Assembly: GCA_024304885.1 (NCBI GenBank)
Contig: JALJOM010000004.1
Coordinates: 62,001-126,000 of the forward strand
Reading direction: 5' to 3'
Length of the DNA: 64,000 nt
Source of the DNA: Beijerinckiaceae bacterium
GTDB taxonomy: Bacteria > Pseudomonadota > Alphaproteobacteria > Rhizobiales > Beijerinckiaceae
Positions within the stretch are counted from its first letter, which is position 1; each line of letters begins with the position of its first letter. The notes below the pieces were generated by a model. That model saw nothing but the letters and a program-made list of their open reading frames with translations, made no database searches and was not told where the DNA came from. The position numbers and the translations under genes are program-made. This document shows, one piece after another, positions 9,457 to 19,289 of the stretch.

Positions 9457-10661
9457 AGTTGGTCGGGCTCCTGCATCAACCCTTCGATTTCCGCCAAGAA
9501 CAATGCGCCTGCATGGCCGTCGCTGACCCTGTGATCGCCCGAAAGTGTAATCGTCATGATGGAGCGCGGCACTACGGCTTCACCGACGACCCAGGGACGG
9601 ACGACGATCTTTCCGAAGCCTACGAGCGCAACCTGGGGCGGATAGATCACGCCGTATAGAGCCTCGACTCCGCGTTCCCCGAGGCTCGAAACGGTGATCG
9701 TAGCGTCGGCGATTTCCGAGCTGCGGATTCGTCCGGCCCGCATGCGCTGAACGAGATCGCGCATGCGTATCATGAGCTCGTCGCAGGAGAGCTTGTCTGT
9801 GTCGCGAATAGCAGGAGCAGCGAGGCCACCGCCGCGGATAGAAATTGCCATGCCGACATGGATGGCGGAAACGGGCTCGAACCGGCCCTCCCGGAAGAAT
9901 CCGTTGAAAGCGGGAAAGCGCCGCAGTGCCGATGCCACCGCTTTCATGATGATGGCACCCATCAGCAATCTCGTGTCCGGTGAACGCTCCGCATTGGTGC
10001 GTGCGAGCCAGGTCTCGCTTGCCGTCACATCGACCCGATGCTCGAGATAATAGTGAGGAATTTCCCGCTTCGAGCGCGCCATCGCGGCGGCGATGGCCAC
10101 GCGCATCGCGTCGCGATCGAGGCCTTTCGAAACCTTCTGTCCCGCCGGTACGGCAATTGCCGCGAGGCGGAGTTCGACGTCTTTCCGAAGGATAGCTCCC
10201 GCAGGGCCTGTCCCGGTAACGACCGCGAGGTCGATATTGCGCGTCGCAGCAAGCCGGCGCGCAGCCGGAGAGGCACGCTTGCGCGTGATTGCGGCGGGAG
10301 GCGCCTCTTTCGGCACCGGCGGCGGTGCGCTCGGACGCAGCGTAACGGGTGGCGGTGAAGGCAGTGCGACGACGGGACCTGCCACGACCGCCGCTTCCGC
10401 AATTCCCGCTTTGGCTTCCGCTTCGGTTCGAATGCGCGCAAGTGGTGTCCCGACCGGCACGTCGGTGCCGACGTCGACAAGAACCCGCTCGACCTCACCC
10501 GTCTCGAAGACCTCGATTTCAATCGCACCTTTCTGGGTTTCGACCACGGCGACGATGTCGCCATGCTTGACTCGATCCCCTGGCTTGATCAGCCATTCGA
10601 CGAGCTTTCCAGCCTCCATGTCGGCGCCGAGAGAGGGCATGCGAAAGTCGGTCATCGCCAT
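9438..10661 (-). CDS. Dihydrolipoamide acyltransferase E2 component
   Basis: E2 core of a 2-oxoacid dehydrogenase complex of pyruvate or acetoin type (407 aa). One lipoyl domain covers residues 5-80, with the lipoylated lysine in VETQKGAIE (Lys44). A Pro/Ala linker follows. A peripheral-subunit binding domain lies near 130-170 (ASPAARRLA...GAILRKDVE). The catalytic domain ends with the DHRVSDGHAG motif (catalytic His at about 377). It lies 10 bp after the E1 beta gene. An in-frame ATG two codons downstream is an alternative start. No E3 gene is in the cluster, so lipoamide dehydrogenase must come from elsewhere. Confidence 0.92.
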   Translation of the reverse strand: MAMTDFRMPSLGADMEAGKLVEWLIKPGDRVKHGDIVAVVETQKGAIEIEVFETGEVERVLVDVGTDVPVGTPLARIRTEAEAKAGIAEAAVVAGPVVALPSPPPVTLRPSAPPPVPKEAPPAAITRKRASPAARRLAATRNIDLAVVTGTGPAGAILRKDVELRLAAIAVPAGQKVSKGLDRDAMRVAIAAAMARSKREIPHYYLEHRVDVTASETWLARTNAERSPDTRLLMGAIIMKAVASALRRFPAFNGFFREGRFEPVSAIHVGMAISIRGGGLAAPAIRDTDKLSCDELMIRMRDLVQRMRAGRIRSSEIADATITVSSLGERGVEALYGVIYPPQVALVGFGKIVVRPWVVGEAVVPRSIMTITLSGDHRVSDGHAGALFLAEIEGLMQEPDQLCKIAT

Positions 10662-10671
10662 GCCCCGGCAA

Positions 10672-11682
10672 TCATCCGACCACGGATTTCGCTGCCGCGA
10701 CGATTTTCGCAGCTTGCGGAATCGCGGCCTGCTCCAGGTGACGCGGATAGGGGATCGGCACCTCTTCGCTGCACACGCGACCGAGAGGCGCGTCGAGCTC
10801 CCAGAAGGCCTGCTCGATAATTCGCGTGCAAATCTCTGCGGAGATGCTGCCGCTTCGCCAGCCTTCGTCGACTATCACCGCGCGGCGCGTCTTGGCGACC
10901 GAGGCCATGATCGTCGCGTCGTCGAGCGGTCGCAAGCTGCGCAAATCGACGACTTCGGCATCTATGCCCGCTTTGGCGAGCTCGGCGGCCGCTTCGAGCG
11001 TTTTCCATAGCGAGCCACCATAGGTGACGAGGGATATGTCGTGCCCCACACGGCGTACCGCAGCCTTGTCGATGTCGACCGGCGCGGCGTCGGCCGCGAG
11101 CGGTCCCTGCATATTGTAGAGCATGACATGTTCGAAGATCAGGACGGGATCCGGATCCTCTAGCGCGGTCCAGAGCATGCCTCGGGCATCCTCGAGGGTT
11201 GCCGGAGCGAGCACTTTGAGCCCCGGAATATGAGCATACCAACCTTCGAGACTATGCGAGTGCTGGGCCGCCAGCTGACGACCGGCTCCGGTTGCCATTC
11301 TGATCACCAGCGGGACGCCGAATTGGCTTCCCGACATATGGCGAATGGTGGCGGCCGTGTTGAGGATCTGGTCGAGGGCGAGCAAGCTGAAGTTGACGGT
11401 CATCAATTCGACGATGGGACGCATGCCTGCAATCGCGGCACCGATCCCCGCGCCCGTGAAGCCCGATTCCGAAAGCGGCGTGTCGCGGATTCTCTCGGGT
11501 CCGAACTCGGCGAGGAGTCCTTTGCTTACTGCATAGCATCCACCGTAGCGGCCGACATCCTCCCCCATCAGAAAAACACGTGGGTCTCGAATCAGGGCGT
11601 CGCGGATCGCCTCGCGCACTGCTTCGCGATAGGTGAGCTCGCGCGTTTCGGACCGGGCCGCGTCTTGTTTCATGATGTGCAT
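10672..11682 (-). CDS. 2-oxoacid dehydrogenase E1 component, beta subunit
   Basis: Beta subunit of the thiamine-diphosphate decarboxylase E1 (336 aa), similar to pyruvate or acetoin dehydrogenases. Landmarks are the N-terminal [22 protein letters not shown], the [16 protein letters not shown] segment and the C-terminal [15 protein letters not shown] transketolase-C segment. An open frame continues upstream of the start, but that part is the antisense of the E1 alpha gene; homology begins at the ATGs at 11682 or 11673. It lies 8 bp after E1 alpha. The substrate (pyruvate, acetoin or another oxoacid) cannot be fixed from the sequence. Confidence 0.92.
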   Translation of the reverse strand: MHIMKQDAARSETRELTYREAVREAIRDALIRDPRVFLMGEDVGRYGGCYAVSKGLLAEFGPERIRDTPLSESGFTGAGIGAAIAGMRPIVELMTVNFSLLALDQILNTAATIRHMSGSQFGVPLVIRMATGAGRQLAAQHSHSLEGWYAHIPGLKVLAPATLEDARGMLWTALEDPDPVLIFEHVMLYNMQGPLAADAAPVDIDKAAVRRVGHDISLVTYGGSLWKTLEAAAELAKAGIDAEVVDLRSLRPLDDATIMASVAKTRRAVIVDEGWRSGSISAEICTRIIEQAFWELDAPLGRVCSEEVPIPYPRHLEQAAIPQAAKIVAAAKSVVG

Positions 11683-11690
11683 CCACGGGT

Positions 11691-12679
11691 TCAGACGGCG
11701 CCTTCCGCATAGGTGAAGCGCCCGAGCTGCTCGGCCGGCTCCCACGTTCCCGCTTCGGCGAAGGCGACGGCTTCGGAGATTTCGGCTGCGACACCGGCTT
11801 CGATCGACGCCAGATCCTCGGAGTGAATCATGTGATTGGCCTCGAGCCAGCTCTCGAACCGCACGATCGGTCCCTTTTGCCGCCAAGCCTCCACCTCGGC
11901 CTTGTCGCGATAGAGTTGGGCATCGAACATCGAATGGGCCCGGAGCCGATAAGTCCGGCACTCGAGAAAATAAGGCTTGCCCGTCTTGCGTATTGCGGCG
12001 ACCGCGCGACGCGCCGCAGCCTCGACCGCAATCACGTCCATACCGTCGACGGCCTCCGACGAGAGCCGATAGCTTGCAGCCTTGAGGTGAAGGTCGGTCT
12101 CCGACTCGGAGAGAGCCAAAGCCGTTCCCATCGCGTAAAGGTTGTTCTCGCAAACGAACAGCACCGGTAATGCCCAAAGCGCCGCGAGGTTCAGGCTTTC
12201 GTGAAACTCGCCCTCGGCCACAGCCCCGTCGCCGAAGAAACAGGCAGTGACGATATTGTCGCCGCGCATGTGATCGGCGAGTGCGAGGCCGACCGCGAGC
12301 GGTAGGCCGCCCCCGACAATGGCGTTGCCGCCGTAGAAGTTGGTTTCCCGGTCGAAGAAATGCATGGACCCACCGCGGCCTCCGCTGCAGCCCTCTTGCT
12401 TGCCATACAACTCCGCGAGCGCCGCCTTCATCGGAACTCCGCGCACGAGCGCATGGCCATGCTCGCGATAGGTCGATACGATTCGATCTCGCCTTTCGAG
12501 CACGGGGATCACGCCGACAGCAACGGCCTCCTCCCCGTCATAGAGGTGCAGAAAGCCCCGAATTTTCTCTTGTGTATAGAGTTCGGCACATTTGTCCTCG
12601 AATCGGCGGATGCGGATCATCCGATTCAAGAGATCCAGCTCGTGCGCCCGCGACAAATGAGGCTTATCGGCAGTATCGC

Positions 12680-12683
<4 letters not shown>
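11691..12683 (-). CDS. 2-oxoacid dehydrogenase E1 component, alpha subunit
   Basis: A 330-residue TPP-dependent E1 alpha. The cofactor and magnesium site is complete: [20 protein letters not shown] followed by PVLFVCENN. The phosphorylation-loop region ([10 protein letters not shown]) and the substrate-channel HGH ([11 protein letters not shown]) are present. Its ATG overlaps the stop codon of the upstream ligase gene by four bases (ATGA), so it is translationally coupled to it. Length and motifs are typical of PdhA/AcoA. Confidence 0.93.
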
Positions 12684-14470
<1,787 letters not shown>

Positions 14471-14647
14471 AATTGTTCGACTTAGGCGACCGCGCGTTGA
14501 GATGAATCAATGAGAAGCAGCCAAGGGAATATACGCCTCGTTGGTCGTCTAGCGAGACGTATTTGCCCCGGCGCTGCGAGCGCGAAGCGAACGGTAGAGG
14601 TGACGTTACCCTGGACGCGTTGGAAGGAGGCCGAAACAGGAGGGTGC

Positions 14648-15061
14648 ATGCCGAGCGAATTGAGCAGTGATCAGGCCCGTTTCGTTGCGCTTCTGGCCAA
14701 GGCTGCGCGCATGCAGCGGGACGCCTCGATTGGCCATGTCGCCGAGGAAGATCTGGGCGGGATCGAACCTGTGCGGGGCGAGCATAATCCCGCTGCGGGG
14801 CTCTGATTCGAGCCGCTTGCCCCCGATTCTGGACAGCTGAAAGATTTGCACGATGCAATCGCCGAGCTCGCGCCCGCCGCTCGTGTGGAGCTTTATTCTT
14901 TGATGCGGATCGGTCAGGGGCACCTCGCGGCGAAAAAGTGTAATCGCGGCATCTCCGACGCGAATGTGTCGGATGAGGCAGCGATTATCGGCGCTCTCAT
15001 GGACGATTTCGATCTGCACGATCACCTCGAAAAAGGCCTTTATGAATTGGAACGCGATTGA
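14648..15061 (+). pseudogene. DUF3775-like gene with internal stop
   Basis: A single reading frame runs through one TGA at 14804-14806. The first part begins MPSELSSDQARFVALLAKAA. After the stop it continues as FEPLAPDSGQLKDLHDAIAELAP, then a segment ending FDLHDHLEKGLYELERD, like the C-terminus of DUF3775 proteins. Because the frame is unchanged across the stop, a single substitution is the simplest explanation. A TTG-initiated protein from 14846 (71 aa) would be possible but would lack the first half. Function of the family is unknown. Confidence 0.6.
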
Positions 15062-15162
15062 CGCCAGATATTGCGAAGGTCCAGATCGCTTCGTTCAGAG
15101 AGATTAGTCGGGCGAATGGCGTAGGTGTCCCACACGCATTCCGCCGCGGGCCTGGAGCCCGT

Positions 15163-15711
15163 GTGTTTATCGGGATCAAGGTTGCTCCGGAGATCGCCCA
15201 GGAGCTCGCGACACTTGCACGATGTCTCGAAATCTATCCCGTTCGGCTGATCCGCCCCGCCGATATTCACCTTACTCTCGTTCCGCCGTGGAACGAGACG
15301 GACATCACCGGGGCCATCGAAAGCTTGCGCAATGTCCTGCATCCCTTCAGCAGGTTCGACTTGGTCTTCGAACGCGCGCAATACGGACCGACGCTGGCGC
15401 GGCCGAGGCTCTTGTGGGTCGAATGTGCGGTGACGACCGCGCTCACCGAACTGCAGAAGCACCTCGTGGCCGCTTTCGAGCGAACGGACGAAAGGCCATT
15501 TCGGCCGCACATCACGCTCGTTCGTATCCCGAAAAAAGGACGGACGATCGCTCGCGAAATTCCGATCGATCGAAAGCTTCCGCATGTGCAGCGGGTACAG
15601 ACGATCGAGCTGTTTCGGTCTCCGAAACGGTCCGATGAGGGCTACCGCGTGATAGCATCGCTGCCGCTTCCCGAGGCGGTCGATCCTGCCGTGTCGGCGG
15701 AACCCGGCTGA
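15163..15711 (+). CDS. thpR: 2'-5' RNA ligase family / RNA 2',3'-cyclic phosphodiesterase
   Basis: A 2H phosphoesterase of about 182 residues, acting on 2',3'-cyclic phosphate RNA ends. Two HxT motifs are visible: HLTLVPPWN after PADI and HITLVRIP after RPFRP. The frame is open from a TTG at 15058, but the family's first strand begins at VFIGIKVAPEI. I therefore chose the GTG at 15163, with GGAG 5 nt upstream. RNA-end chemistry fits the rtcB and archease remnants nearby: the group looks like an RNA-repair stress set of which only this member survives. The exact start is uncertain. Confidence 0.8.
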   Translation: MFIGIKVAPEIAQELATLARCLEIYPVRLIRPADIHLTLVPPWNETDITGAIESLRNVLHPFSRFDLVFERAQYGPTLARPRLLWVECAVTTALTELQKHLVAAFERTDERPFRPHITLVRIPKKGRTIAREIPIDRKLPHVQRVQTIELFRSPKRSDEGYRVIASLPLPEAVDPAVSAEPG

Positions 15712-15803
15712 CATCGTGGCATCTTCGAAAGATTTCGAGGCGGCAGGAGGCCATCTCGGAAAATCGACATCGCCCAAGGTGCCGCCCAGGAGAGGAGGCG
15801 CGT

Positions 15804-16040
15804 ATGGAAAGTGAAACCTTTCGGCAAGGGCTGGCGGAGGGTGGCTGTCGCTTCGAGCCCGTGAAAGACCCGGTCGGAACGCGTGGACACGCCACTGTGA
15901 CCATGCGTCTCGGCGAGCGGCGCGCGGTTCTGCCCGAGGTCGGGACCAAGAAGCCGCTCGATCCGAGGATCGTGCGCGAGGTCGTCGACGAGCCGGGGCT
16001 CGACTGGAACGAGCTGCCAGGCCCGGCATCGCGCGGCTGA
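15804..16040 (+). CDS. Small HicA-like protein
   Basis: A 78-residue basic protein. The pattern of an N-terminal helix (ETFRQGLAEGGC), a conserved Gly-His (GTRGHATVTM), a Val-Leu-Pro strand and a C-terminal helix (RIVREVVDEPGLDW) resembles HicA-type RNA-binding folds. The family's GSHHxF motif is only loosely kept (RGHATV) and no HicB antitoxin gene follows. It may be a non-toxic relative. It sits 27 bp before the GYD gene with RBS AGGAGAGGAGG-like purines just upstream of the ATG. Confidence 0.4.
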   Translation: MESETFRQGLAEGGCRFEPVKDPVGTRGHATVTMRLGERRAVLPEVGTKKPLDPRIVREVVDEPGLDWNELPGPASRG

Positions 16041-16067
16041 TCTCTCGAGCCGAAGAGGAACATCGCG

Positions 16068-16364
16068 ATGATGACCTTCATCATGTTGACGCGTCTCAGC
16101 CCGGAGGCGGTGCGTTCGCCGAGGGCTCTCGAAGACCTCGAACACCAGGCCATGGAACGTGTGCGCAAGGAATGCCCCGATGTCGAATGGCTCAGCAGCT
16201 ACGCCGTGCTCGGGCCCTGTGATTACTTGGACATCTTCCGCGCGAAGGATATCGAAACCGCGAGCAAGGTCTCGACGCTCGTCCGGACTTTCGGCCATGC
16301 TCATACCGAGATCTGGACCGCGACCGAATGGGATCGGTTCAAGGAGATCGTGCGAACGCTTTGA
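16068..16364 (+). CDS. GYD domain protein
   Basis: A 98-residue protein of the GYD family (ferredoxin-like fold, function unknown). The eponymous signature region is seen as VLGPCDYLDIF, preceded by MMTFIMLTRLSPEAV and followed by THE-IWTATEWDRFKEI. Such proteins often sit among stress genes in alphaproteobacteria, as here. It probably shares a transcript with the HicA-like gene. Confidence 0.8.
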   Translation: MMTFIMLTRLSPEAVRSPRALEDLEHQAMERVRKECPDVEWLSSYAVLGPCDYLDIFRAKDIETASKVSTLVRTFGHAHTEIWTATEWDRFKEIVRTL

Positions 16365-16408
16365 TCGGGCACGTCGGCCGGCATTCGTCGCGACATGCAA
16401 GCCCGCTT

Positions 16409-16765
16409 TCAGCATGTGACGTGCATGAGGCCGATCTTCTTCTCATGTGTTCGGTTGAACGACCGGATGGCCTCGGGCGTGGGCTGCACGATGACCTCGC
16501 AGCCATTCTTTGCGAAATAGGCGCTGGCCTCGGGGGAGAGGTGTACGTTCCCGTCTTGACCGGCGCCGATGATCAGAAGATCGCATCCGTTCTCGAAGAC
16601 GGACTTGGCCTCCGCTTTCGAGATGATGTGCGATGTCCCATATTGTTTCTTCGAAAGCTTCTTTTTGCGTTTCTCCACCGTCCCGGAGAGGCGGATGATC
16701 ACGTCGTGCTCGTAGGTCTTCCCGTTGATGGTGATGCTTCCGAACTCGGTTCCGTCGATAGGCAT
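16409..16765 (-). CDS. Mth938-like domain protein
   Basis: A 118-residue protein of the Mth938/NDUFAF3-like fold. Features: FGSITINGKTYEHDVIIRL at the start, a basic region (KRKKKLSKKQYGTSHII) and the LLIIGAGQDGNVHLSPEA segment, then CEVIVQPTPEAIRSFN. The function of bacterial members is not established. It converges on the GYD gene with a 44-bp gap, so the two are separate transcripts. Confidence 0.8.
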   Translation of the reverse strand: MPIDGTEFGSITINGKTYEHDVIIRLSGTVEKRKKKLSKKQYGTSHIISKAEAKSVFENGCDLLIIGAGQDGNVHLSPEASAYFAKNGCEVIVQPTPEAIRSFNRTHEKKIGLMHVTC

Positions 16766-17142
16766 GGTTTCCTCCGGTCGTTCTGCGAAGGGGAGGGTCG
16801 CCCTGTTCCGACACGACCCCCTGCGTCATGGTCCAACGGACGGCACAGCCATATATTTGATTTCGAGCGCTCGATCGCAACAACGCGAGCGTCCACTGCG
16901 TCCCGTGTAGCGGATTTGGTTTTGTTCTGTGACTGTCCTTCGGAGCGTTGAGTCTCGCGAGGATGGTCTGCAGTCTGACCGTAAGTCTGGGCGTGGCAGC
17001 TTTCAGGTCGTCGAGTCGAGCGGATCGCTTGATACGGAGCCTGCGGTCGAGCGTCGGCGATGGTCGGCGGCTGCGAAAGGGGGGGCTGGCGCACCTTGCG
17101 TGCAAGATTGGCTCGGTGAGGGGTTTCGGCTAAGCTCTGGGC
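16766..17142. other. Gene-free gap before ISL3 fragment
   Basis: No reading frame in these 377 bases resembles a protein. The right part is probably the left end of the ISL3-like element whose transposase begins at 17143, but I could not place a terminal inverted repeat. Confidence 0.5.
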
Positions 17143-17457
17143 ATGAGGAAAAGACCGAGGCTGGCGCTCGGGGAGGGCATTTCCATTGAAAGTGTGGAGC
17201 ACGGCCAGAGGCACGGCATGATCAGAGCCGATGCGCGAGCGACACGGGCGTGTCCAACCTGCGGCATGGGCTCGGCGTCTCGGCACAGCCGGCACAGCCG
17301 ACGGCTGCAGGATTTTCCGATCCAGGGTATTCCGACGATCGTCGAATTGCGCCTCGCGCGCTGGCGCTGTCGCAACGACACCTGCGCCGACAAGACCTTC
17401 GTCAAGAGACTGCCCGCCCTCGTCGTCCCATTTGCCCGGCGCAAAGCTACGTTGTGG
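17143..17457 (+). mobile_element. ISL3 family transposase fragment (N-terminal)
   Basis: About 105 codons match the start of ISL3-family transposases: the zinc-ribbon CPTCGMGSASRHSRHSRR, then the strand WRCRNDTCADKTFVKRLP and VPFARRKATL. Homology stops near 17450, where the frame runs into the antisense of the PAAR-like gene. The helix-turn-helix and DDE catalytic domains are absent, so the fragment is inactive. It marks the right edge of the 8-17 kb block. Confidence 0.8.
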
Positions 17458-17815
17458 AGAGGTGACCCGCGGCAGCGACCTCGAGCTTGTTGCCGTGCAC
17501 GTCCGACGCGCTGTCGCCATCGTGCAGGACGTTCGAGCTTCCCTTCTGCAGCACGGAGGGCTGGGCCGTCAGGGTGACGTCGCTGGTGATCGAGACCGGT
17601 GCCCCGCTCGACGAGTCCGTGCCCGCGAACGAGAAGGTGCATTCCGCCTGGTGAATGACCTTCTTTCCGGCGACCTTCAGCTTGGGATAGCTCGTCTCGC
17701 TGACGGGCCCTGCCGTCCAGGCTCCTTCCCATGTCGCGTAGGAAGGCCCGACGGGCTTGGTGCCCGAGGAGGGGGTGGCGCTGGTCTCGCCCTCGACCGC
17801 GACGGCGTCACCCAC
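17447..17815 (-). CDS. PAAR-like tip protein of contractile tail
   Basis: Last gene of the tail operon, 122 aa, starting at a GTG (17815). The segment KKVIHQAECTFSFAG, then SITSDVTLTAQPSVLQKGS and NVLHDGDSASDVHGNKL resembles the small PAAR-like (DUF4150/DUF4280-type) proteins that cap the VgrG spike and pierce membranes. It follows the 484-aa gene by 3 bp. The C-terminal residues GHLSTT lie at the junction with the ISL3 fragment, so the natural end may have been replaced by a few residues. The PAAR reading is by pattern and position. Confidence 0.6.
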   Translation of the reverse strand: MGDAVAVEGETSATPSSGTKPVGPSYATWEGAWTAGPVSETSYPKLKVAGKKVIHQAECTFSFAGTDSSSGAPVSITSDVTLTAQPSVLQKGSSNVLHDGDSASDVHGNKLEVAAAGHLSTT

Positions 17816-17818
17816 CGG

Positions 17819-19273
17819 TCAGCCCCGCACGCCGCGCGCCGCCCTGTCGACAGCGACGAGGGTCGCCGCCTGGGCGACGAGGCCCGCCGCGGCGTCGACA
17901 GGGATCTCGATGCCGGCCCTCGCCGCAAGCCGCGACAGGGCCTTCGGTGCGGCCTTCGCGAGGTCCCCGATCGTGCTGATGCCGGCTTCCATCAGCGCCG
18001 AGGCGGTTCTCTCGTCAACGGTCTTGAGGGCGGTCAGGCGCGCGTCGCCGAGGCCCTTGCCGGCGTCGCCAATCAGCCCGACGGCGCCGATAACCGTCTC
18101 CGACGCGAGCCCCTCGCGCACGACGGCCTTGCCGTTGGATTCGGCGAGGTGGGTCACTAGGTCGAGCGGCGATCCGGCTTCGATGTCGGACGGCAGGCGG
18201 TCCAGGACGTCCGAGATCCGGATGCCGCCAGCGACACGGGCGTCGCCAAACGCCTCGACGAATTTCTTGGTGGTGAATCGCTCGCCGAGGGTGTCGGCGA
18301 CCTGCTTTTCGTTTCGGGCGGCCCACCGGGCGAACCGGTCGGTTACCTCCACCCGCGGGTTCGTCCAGCTCTTGCGGCCCTGCTTCGCGGCCGCCTCCTC
18401 ACCCTTCGGAACCAGGATCAGGCCGGCCGCCGTCGACCAGACCTCGACGGACTGACCATTGAACGACGTCTCCTCGATGAGGCGGGCCGAGAGGCCGGCC
18501 ACGACGCCGCGCGTCGGGTCGGCGTTCGAGCGCGCGACGTGTGCCGCCGCGCCGGCATAGCTCTGTGCGCCGCGCACCTTTTCGACGTAGGACCGGACCG
18601 GATCGACCCGATCCTCGCCCCACGGGGCTGCGACCCAGGTGTCGGTGGGGTTGATGACCGGCCCGGACCAGACGTCCTTCCACGGATTGTCCACTGGGCT
18701 GCGCGGCCCGATCGGCGGGAAGATGTCGCTGGGCCTCGGGATGACCCAGCCGAGGTCGGGAATGGTGGTCGCGCCGGGTGGGTACGGATAGGTGTATCCG
18801 GGGATGACGAAGCCGCCGCTCTTGCTCTTCTCGCAGCAGCCGTAGATATCGGCATTGATCCGGTTGAGCTCGGCCCGCACCTCGTCGAGCGCCTTGGAGA
18901 TCGCCGCGCGCTGGTCGCCGAGACAGACGAAGGCCTGCGCGATGTCCGTGGCCAACGCATCGAGGTCGTTCTCGATATTGTGGAAGCGGGAGTTGAAGCC
19001 CTCTTCGATCGTGGTCTGCTCGGCCTGGACGATGCTCTCGCCGTCGATCCAGTCGGTATGGACGAAGCTGCGGGTGAAGCTCGCCTGGCAGCCGGCCGGC
19101 TGTGTCGCCGACACCGGCGCGGAGTAGGTGAACACCCGCTTCGTGCTGGCCTGCGCGAGGCCCAGCGCGCCGTAGAGAAACTCGAGCGTCTGTTCCGCGG
19201 TCATCCCCTGGGAAACGGCGATATCGAGAATGTCGGAAAGCTCGACGTCCTCAGCGACCATGAAGTCCTGCAT
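17819..19273 (-). CDS. Tail-locus protein with helical C-terminus, unknown
   Basis: A 484-residue protein in the tail operon. AAGGAG lies 9 nt before the ATG at 19273. Residues 80-150 are predicted coiled coil (FNSRFHNIENDLDALATDIAQ and the following Ala/Arg/Glu stretch), then a Cys-Cys pair in YGCCEKSKSG and a Pro/Gly/Tyr-rich linker (GYTYPYPPGATTIPDLGW). The last 120 residues look like helix-hairpin-helix repeats (ALMEAGISTIGDLAKAAPKA). Position between wedge and tip genes would fit a fibre, adaptor or baseplate-attached protein. I do not recognise a named family. Confidence 0.7.
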   Translation of the reverse strand: MQDFMVAEDVELSDILDIAVSQGMTAEQTLEFLYGALGLAQASTKRVFTYSAPVSATQPAGCQASFTRSFVHTDWIDGESIVQAEQTTIEEGFNSRFHNIENDLDALATDIAQAFVCLGDQRAAISKALDEVRAELNRINADIYGCCEKSKSGGFVIPGYTYPYPPGATTIPDLGWVIPRPSDIFPPIGPRSPVDNPWKDVWSGPVINPTDTWVAAPWGEDRVDPVRSYVEKVRGAQSYAGAAAHVARSNADPTRGVVAGLSARLIEETSFNGQSVEVWSTAAGLILVPKGEEAAAKQGRKSWTNPRVEVTDRFARWAARNEKQVADTLGERFTTKKFVEAFGDARVAGGIRISDVLDRLPSDIEAGSPLDLVTHLAESNGKAVVREGLASETVIGAVGLIGDAGKGLGDARLTALKTVDERTASALMEAGISTIGDLAKAAPKALSRLAARAGIEIPVDAAAGLVAQAATLVAVDRAARGVRG

Positions 19274-19289
19274 GAGCTGTCACTCCTTC

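Noticed and set aside
15058-15162. Upstream TTG start for the thpR gene
   Set aside because: The extra 35 residues do not match the family and the first strand starts at the GTG at 15163.
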